52,925 nucleotides of DNA. Origin: Nocardioides agariphilus. GTDB taxonomy: Bacteria > Actinomycetota > Actinomycetes > Propionibacteriales > Nocardioidaceae. The notes below the pieces were generated by a model, which ran no database searches, was not told the origin of the DNA, and saw only the letters and a list, made by a program, of their open reading frames with translations. The stretch lies in NCBI RefSeq assembly GCF_015352445.1, contig NZ_JADKPO010000030.1, positions 1 through 52,925 on the forward strand, read 5' to 3'. Shown one piece after another: positions 49,022-52,925 of the stretch (position 1 is the first letter of the stretch; the number at the start of each line of letters is the position of its first letter). Made by a program: the position numbers and the translations under genes.

Positions 49022-50422
49022 TCAGACCAGCTCGGCGATGAGAGCGCCCAAGGCGTCGACGTAGGCATCGACGTCCTCGTCGGTCGCGGCGACCGAGCAG
49101 GTCGGGCCGGCGCCGATGATCGCCTCCCACACCCCGCGGTTGGCGAGGTAGACGCGCATCAGGCGGCGAAGCGGTACGTCGAGAGTCGCCTTCGCCTCGC
49201 TCGCCGTCCGTGGCAGGACCGGGCAGAACGACAGCCCGCTGCGCGGCCAGAACCGGTGCGTCGTCCAGTCGAGGCCGGCCGACGCCACGATGCCCTCGAT
49301 GCCATCGGCGAGCCGCGAGCCCAGCCGTTGGCTGTGGGCGTAGGCCTCCTCGGTCAGCACCTCGCTCATCGCCGCACGTGCTGCTGCCATCGACAGCGGG
49401 TTGCCGAACAGGGTGCCGCCGACGGCGACCTGCGGTGTGTCGTCGTCACGCCCGCCGGGACGCTGCAAGACGGCCGCCACCTCCTCGGTCATGCCGTAGG
49501 CCCCGAGGGGGATGCCTGCAGCGATCGACTTCCCCACGGTCACGAAGTCGGAGGCCAGGGCCCACATCCGGGTGAGTCCGCCAGGTCCGACCACCTGCGT
49601 GTGCGTCTCGTCGTAGGCCAGCAGCGTGCCGGTGCGTCGGGTCACCTCCCGAAGCCCCGCATGGAAGCTGTCGTCGGGCATCAGCAGACCCACGTTGTTG
49701 GTCGGCGCCGGCTCGGTGATCACGACCGCCACCTCGCAGCCGGCCAAGGCGCGCTCAAGGGCGTCGAGGTCGTTGAAGGGCACGATGAGTGTCCGTGCCG
49801 TGACGTCGTGCGGCAGTCCCGCTTCCTCCGGCACCAGCCGACCGTCGTCCAGCTCGACGAGCACGTCGTCGAAGTGGCCGTGGTACTTGCCCTCGAAGAA
49901 CAGCACCTTCTCGCGACCCGTGATCGAGCGCGCGATCCGGATGACCTCGGTGTTGGCACTCGTGGCGGCGAGGGTGAACTGCCACTTGGGCAGGCCGTAG
50001 CGCCGCGCCAGCTCGCCGGCGACCCAGATCGAGTCCTCGGTGGGCAACAGGTACTGCGACCCCATCGCGACCTGCCGGCTCACTGCCGCGACGACCGGAG
50101 CCGGCCCGTAGCCGGTGAACATCGACATGTCCGCGATGTTGAAGTCGGCGTACTCGTGGCCGTCGACATCACGCAGTCGTGAGCCGGTGGCCGACTCGAT
50201 GAACAACGGCGGATGGTCGTAGGACGTGCGCAGCCAGCTCATCGGCACGCCGTTGGGCATCACGGCCTGCCCCGACTTCCAGAGCTCCATCGTGCGCGGA
50301 CGCCGCTCGACGAAGGTCGCGTCCTCGCGTCCCTTCAGCTCTGCCACCCTGCCCGGGTCCACCTGCGATGCGCCCACGATCGGAAGGTACCGGAGCGGCG
50401 ACGTGCGGCTAGATTCAGCCAT
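49022..50422 (-). CDS. Class III aminotransferase (glutamate-1-semialdehyde mutase-like)
   Basis: This PLP-dependent class III aminotransferase of about 466 residues has the PLP-lysine in DFVTVGKSIAAGIPLGAYG, the Asp that contacts PLP in LLAYDETHTQVVGPG, and FFEGKYHGHFDD. It resembles glutamate-1-semialdehyde 2,1-aminomutase and diverse amine:pyruvate transaminases; the true substrate is not clear. ATG 50422 shares the sequence CATG with the divergent FAD dehydrogenase ATG 50421. GTG 50347, inside the conserved N-terminus, is an alternative start that would remove the overlap. Confidence 0.85.
   Translation of the reverse strand: MAESSRTSPLRYLPIVGASQVDPGRVAELKGREDATFVERRPRTMELWKSGQAVMPNGVPMSWLRTSYDHPPLFIESATGSRLRDVDGHEYADFNIADMSMFTGYGPAPVVAAVSRQVAMGSQYLLPTEDSIWVAGELARRYGLPKWQFTLAATSANTEVIRIARSITGREKVLFFEGKYHGHFDDVLVELDDGRLVPEEAGLPHDVTARTLIVPFNDLDALERALAGCEVAVVITEPAPTNNVGLLMPDDSFHAGLREVTRRTGTLLAYDETHTQVVGPGGLTRMWALASDFVTVGKSIAAGIPLGAYGMTEEVAAVLQRPGGRDDDTPQVAVGGTLFGNPLSMAAARAAMSEVLTEEAYAHSQRLGSRLADGIEGIVASAGLDWTTHRFWPRSGLSFCPVLPRTASEAKATLDVPLRRLMRVYLANRGVWEAIIGAGPTCSVAATDEDVDAYVDALGALIAELV
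50410..50415 (+). promoter_or_regulatory. -10 element of the FAD dehydrogenase gene (leaderless)
   Basis: TAGATT ends 5 nt before ATG 50421. It lies inside the divergent aminotransferase reading frame. Confidence 0.45.
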
Positions 50423-52100
50423 GGTCATCACACCGGACGCCATCGTCGTCGGAGCCGGACTCTCCGGACTGGTCGCAGCTCATGAGCTGACCGCGGCGGG
50501 AAAGCGCGTCGCACTGCTCGACCAGGAGAACCACGCCAACCTCGGTGGCCAGGCCTTCTGGTCGTTCGGCGGTCTGTTCATCGTCAACAGCCCCGAGCAG
50601 CGGCGACTGCGCATCCACGACTCCCTCGAGCTGGCCTGGAACGACTGGAGCGGCAGCGCGGGCTTCGACCGGCTCGAGGACGAGGACGTCTGGGCGGCTC
50701 GCTGGGCGCGGGCCTACGTCGAGTGGGCAGCCGGCGAGAAGCGCTCCTGGCTGGATCGACACGGCATCAAGCTGCTGGCCACCGTCGGCTGGGCCGAGCG
50801 GGGCGGCTCGCACGCCGACGGTCACGGCAACTCCGTGCCGCGCTTCCACGTCGCCTGGGGCACGGGGACCGGCGTGGTCGCGCCCTTCGTCGAGTACGCC
50901 GAGCAGGCCGCGCGCAACGGGCTGCTGACCTTCCACCACCGGCACCGTGTCGATGAGCTGCTCATCTCGGGCGGAGCCGTGACGGGGGTTCGTGGCACCC
51001 TGCTCGCCGACGACGAGTCGGCGCGTGGGATCTCCTCCAACCGGGACGTCGCGGGGGACTTCGAGCTCTCGGCTCCGGTCGTGGTCGTCACGACGGGCGG
51101 CATCGGCGGCAACCACGACATCGTGCGCCGCTACTGGCCCGAGCGGATGGGCACCCCTCCGAAGAGCATGATCACCGGCGTGCCGGCGTACGTCGACGGG
51201 CGGATGCTCGACATCGCCGCGGAGGCCGGCGTCCGGCTGGTCAACCGCGATCGGATGTGGCACTACACCGAAGGCGTGCAGAACTGGAGCCCGATCTGGC
51301 CCGGCCACGCCATCCGGATCCTGCCCGGTCCCTCGTCGATGTGGTTCGACGCCTTGGGTCGCCGGCTGCCGCACCCGTGCCTGCCCGGCTACGACACCCT
51401 GTCCACGCTGCGGCACCTGCGCGCGACGCCCGACATAGCGCAGTACGACCACTCGTGGTTCGTGTCCAGCCAGGCCATCGTGCGCAAGGAGTTCGCGCTG
51501 TCGGGCTCGGAGCAGAACCCCGACATCACGGGCAAGGACCTCCGCGCGTTCGTGCAGCAGCGGCTGCTCAACCGCAAGGCCACCGACCCGGTGGAGGCGT
51601 TCAAGACCTATGGGGCCGACTTCGTCGTGGCGACCACGATCGAGGAGCTCGTCGCCGGCATGAACAAGCTGGCCCCGGACGCACCACCGCTCGACCCGGC
51701 CGCGGTCCGTGCGCAGATCGCCGCGCGGGACCTGCAGATGGACAACACCTTCAGCAAGGACTCGCAGGTGATGGGCATCCGCAACGCCCGGCGTACGTTG
51801 AGCGACCGGCTCGGCCGGACGGCCGCGCCGCACAAGATCCTCGACCCCGCCCACGGCCCGCTGATCGGCGTCAAGCTGCACATCCTGACCCGCAAGACGC
51901 TCGGGGGCATCCAGACCGACCTCGACTCCCGGGCCTTGGCCGCCGACGGCACGGTCATCGACGGGCTGTACGCCGCCGGCGAGGTGGCCGGGTTCGGCGG
52001 CGGTGGAGTGCACGGCTACAACGCCCTCGAGGGCACGTTCCTCGGGGGCTGCCTGTTCTCCGGACGCGCGGCTGGTCGGCACGCCGCGCGCGCTGGTTGA
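50421..52100 (+). CDS. FAD-binding dehydrogenase (KsdD/succinate-dehydrogenase-like flavoprotein)
   Basis: This 559-residue flavoprotein has the N-terminal dinucleotide motif IVVGAGLSGLVAAHELTAAG (residues 8-27), then LLDQENHANLGGQAFWSFGG, a cap domain, and the C-terminal FAD motif YAAGEVAGFGGGGVHGYNALEGTFLGGCLFSG. It belongs to the FAD_binding_2 family of fumarate-reductase-like and ketosteroid-dehydrogenase-like enzymes; the substrate is unknown. The start cannot lie downstream of ATG 50421 because the FAD motif begins at once. Its last codons and stop TGA fall in the intergenic repeat (CTGGTTGAGG at 52093), so the repeat supplies the stop codon. Confidence 0.9.
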   Translation: MVITPDAIVVGAGLSGLVAAHELTAAGKRVALLDQENHANLGGQAFWSFGGLFIVNSPEQRRLRIHDSLELAWNDWSGSAGFDRLEDEDVWAARWARAYVEWAAGEKRSWLDRHGIKLLATVGWAERGGSHADGHGNSVPRFHVAWGTGTGVVAPFVEYAEQAARNGLLTFHHRHRVDELLISGGAVTGVRGTLLADDESARGISSNRDVAGDFELSAPVVVVTTGGIGGNHDIVRRYWPERMGTPPKSMITGVPAYVDGRMLDIAAEAGVRLVNRDRMWHYTEGVQNWSPIWPGHAIRILPGPSSMWFDALGRRLPHPCLPGYDTLSTLRHLRATPDIAQYDHSWFVSSQAIVRKEFALSGSEQNPDITGKDLRAFVQQRLLNRKATDPVEAFKTYGADFVVATTIEELVAGMNKLAPDAPPLDPAAVRAQIAARDLQMDNTFSKDSQVMGIRNARRTLSDRLGRTAAPHKILDPAHGPLIGVKLHILTRKTLGGIQTDLDSRALAADGTVIDGLYAAGEVAGFGGGGVHGYNALEGTFLGGCLFSGRAAGRHAARAG

Positions 52101-52391
52101 GGAGGGCGCGCTAACGCCGGCTCCGCTGGTTGAGGAGGGCGCGCTAGCGCCCGCTCCGCTGGTTGAGGAGGGCGCGCTAACGCCGGCTCCGCTGGTTGAG
52201 GAGGGCGCGCTAGCGCCCTCACTCGTTACCAGACGACTCTGCTCCCGATGGTTTCGAGACGGTTGCTGCGCAACCTCCTCAACCAGCGGGAGCTGCGCAA
52301 CCTCCTCAACCAGCGGGAGCTGCGAACCTCCTCAACCAGCGACCACCCCCCGCTGGTTGAGGAGGGCGCGCTAGCGCCCTCACTCGTTACC
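52093..52391. repeat. Array of CTGGTTGAGGAGG-type repeats, both orientations
   Basis: Four tandem 33-bp units start with CTGGTTGAGGAGGGCGCGCT at 52093, 52126, 52159 and 52192. Leftward copies then follow (CCTCCTCAACCAGCG at 52271-52341) and a last rightward copy at 52351. The string CGCGCTAGCGCCCTCACTCG recurs at about 52205 and 52366. Arms 52327-52341 and 52351-52365 form a perfect 15-bp hairpin. No spacers are present, so it is not a CRISPR. No gene is seen in 52101-52507 apart from this. Confidence 0.9.
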
Positions 52392-52443
52392 CGGTGAGAA
52401 CCAAGCCAGCCGGGCCAGAAATTGGTGGGCCCAGCATGTGAGA

Positions 52444-52465
52444 AACCCCAGCAAAACCAGGGGTT
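52444..52465. other. Short hairpin before the DUF222 gene
   Basis: AACCCC (52444-52449) pairs with GGGGTT (52460-52465) around an A-rich loop in the leader region of the following gene. Role unknown. Confidence 0.35.
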
Positions 52466-52507
52466 CTGGGCCGTCGACTGTCGGTGCCCTCTGTTTGGAT
52501 TTCACCT

Positions 52508-52925
52508 ATGTCCAGCCAGTACGCCGAGCCGCTCGAGCGGCTCGAGGCCTGCCTGGACGAGCTCCTCGGGATCGCGGCGGTCTTCCGCACCACCACCGAG
52601 AAACAAGACCTGCTCCTCCGGGCGGCTCGGGCACGGACCAGGCTGCAGGCCCTCGAGACCGCGGTCCTCACCGTCGCCGACGACGTCGCCGACAAGGCCG
52701 GCGCCCGGTCCCCCGCAGCGTGGCTAGCCGAAGCGACCCGCGACGCCCACGGACGCCTACGTGACCAGGCCCGCCTCGGCACAGCCCTGGAGACCCGCTG
52801 GCACAAGCTGGCCAAGGCGTTCGGCAAGGGCGAGGTGAACCTGGCCCAGGTCAGAGTCATCGACAAAGCCCTCACCGACCTCCCCCAGGCCGTGGGGGAG
52901 GACCTGCTGACCAAGGCCGAGACCT
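52508..52925 (+). CDS. DUF222 / 13E12-repeat family protein, 5' part only
   Basis: The reading frame from ATG 52508 is open to the end of the window (139 codons and one base), so the gene runs past the edge. MSSQYAEPLERLEACLDELL followed by AGARSPAAWLAEATRD and FGKGEVNLAQVRVIDKALTD is the N-terminal DUF222 region of actinobacterial 13E12-repeat proteins. Most of these carry an HNH endonuclease motif at the C-terminus; that part is outside the window. Such genes occur in many near-copies per genome and behave like mobile or selfish genes. No Shine-Dalgarno is visible. Confidence 0.85.
   Translation, partial: MSSQYAEPLERLEACLDELLGIAAVFRTTTEKQDLLLRAARARTRLQALETAVLTVADDVADKAGARSPAAWLAEATRDAHGRLRDQARLGTALETRWHKLAKAFGKGEVNLAQVRVIDKALTDLPQAVGEDLLTKAET

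Noticed and set aside
52003-52374. Open frames spelling LVEEGALTPAP or RPPQPAEPALA repeats
   Set aside because: They are translations of the 33-bp DNA repeat array and overlap the end of the FAD gene; no start signal.
52093-52391. Possible CRISPR array
   Set aside because: Units are directly adjacent with no unique spacers, units vary, inverted copies occur, and no cas gene is near.

Overview
The window reads as chromosome of a high-GC actinobacterium, most likely a Nocardioides-type member of the Propionibacteriales. The support is very high GC at third codon positions, many GTG/TTG starts and four-base start/stop overlaps, a mycothiol-type isomerase, a DUF3263/LytR_C/GroEL neighbourhood, a 13E12-type (DUF222) gene at the right edge, and the short intergenic repeat CTGGTTGAGGAGG, which brackets the window at 1-212 and 52093-52391. 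The genus is an inference. No rRNA, tRNA, CRISPR array or complete transposon was seen.

Layout. (1) 378-3900: DUF3263 protein, VirR-like LytR_C protein and trehalose-phosphatase. A SAM-I riboswitch follows, ahead of a threonine-synthase homologue and a small ThiS/MoaD-like sulfur carrier; this fits homocysteine synthesis from O-phosphohomoserine (MetM/MetO type) under methionine/SAM control. (2) 3907-9625: two membrane proteins, a leftward operon of two YCII/DGPF proteins and an ECF42-like sigma factor with its own recognisable promoter, and divergently a groEL behind two CIRCE operators. (3) 9770-14310: secreted seven-repeat RCC1 propeller, EamA transporter, mycothiol-type isomerase, and an ECF sigma factor with a membrane partner. 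(4) 14332-31133: a molybdenum-hydroxylase (form II CO-dehydrogenase-like) locus in two halves. Maturation genes mocA, coxD, coxE and xdhC come first; structural genes coxS, coxL, coxM and coxG lie about 7.7 kb further on. Between them sit an HdeD-like protein, a GAF-domain regulator, an ArsR/MFS pair and an unfamiliar secreted-protein/ABC operon. (5) 31212-36605: DUF2207 and LemA proteins, a broken gene remnant, DUF167, a BASS-family transporter and an animal-type haem peroxidase. (6) 36744-40216: secreted M36 metallopeptidase with a PA domain, and an AlkB-type dioxygenase behind a perfect SOS box. (7) 40282-52100: MacB-like exporter, GntR regulator, CutC, small housekeeping genes, CorA, VOC proteins, a class III aminotransferase and an FAD dehydrogenase whose start codons overlap head to head. 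(8) 52093-52925: repeat array and the start of a DUF222 gene.

Regulatory sequence is unusually readable here: a SAM-I riboswitch, CIRCE elements, an ECF42-type promoter, an SOS box, two dyad operators, and many genes whose -10 hexamer (TANNNT) lies 5-7 nt before the start codon, which implies leaderless transcripts. Two kinds of repeat recur: 12-bp tandem repeats placed at gene ends (four loci), and the palindromic or CTGGTTGAGG-type elements. One palindromic element is inserted in frame inside xdhC.
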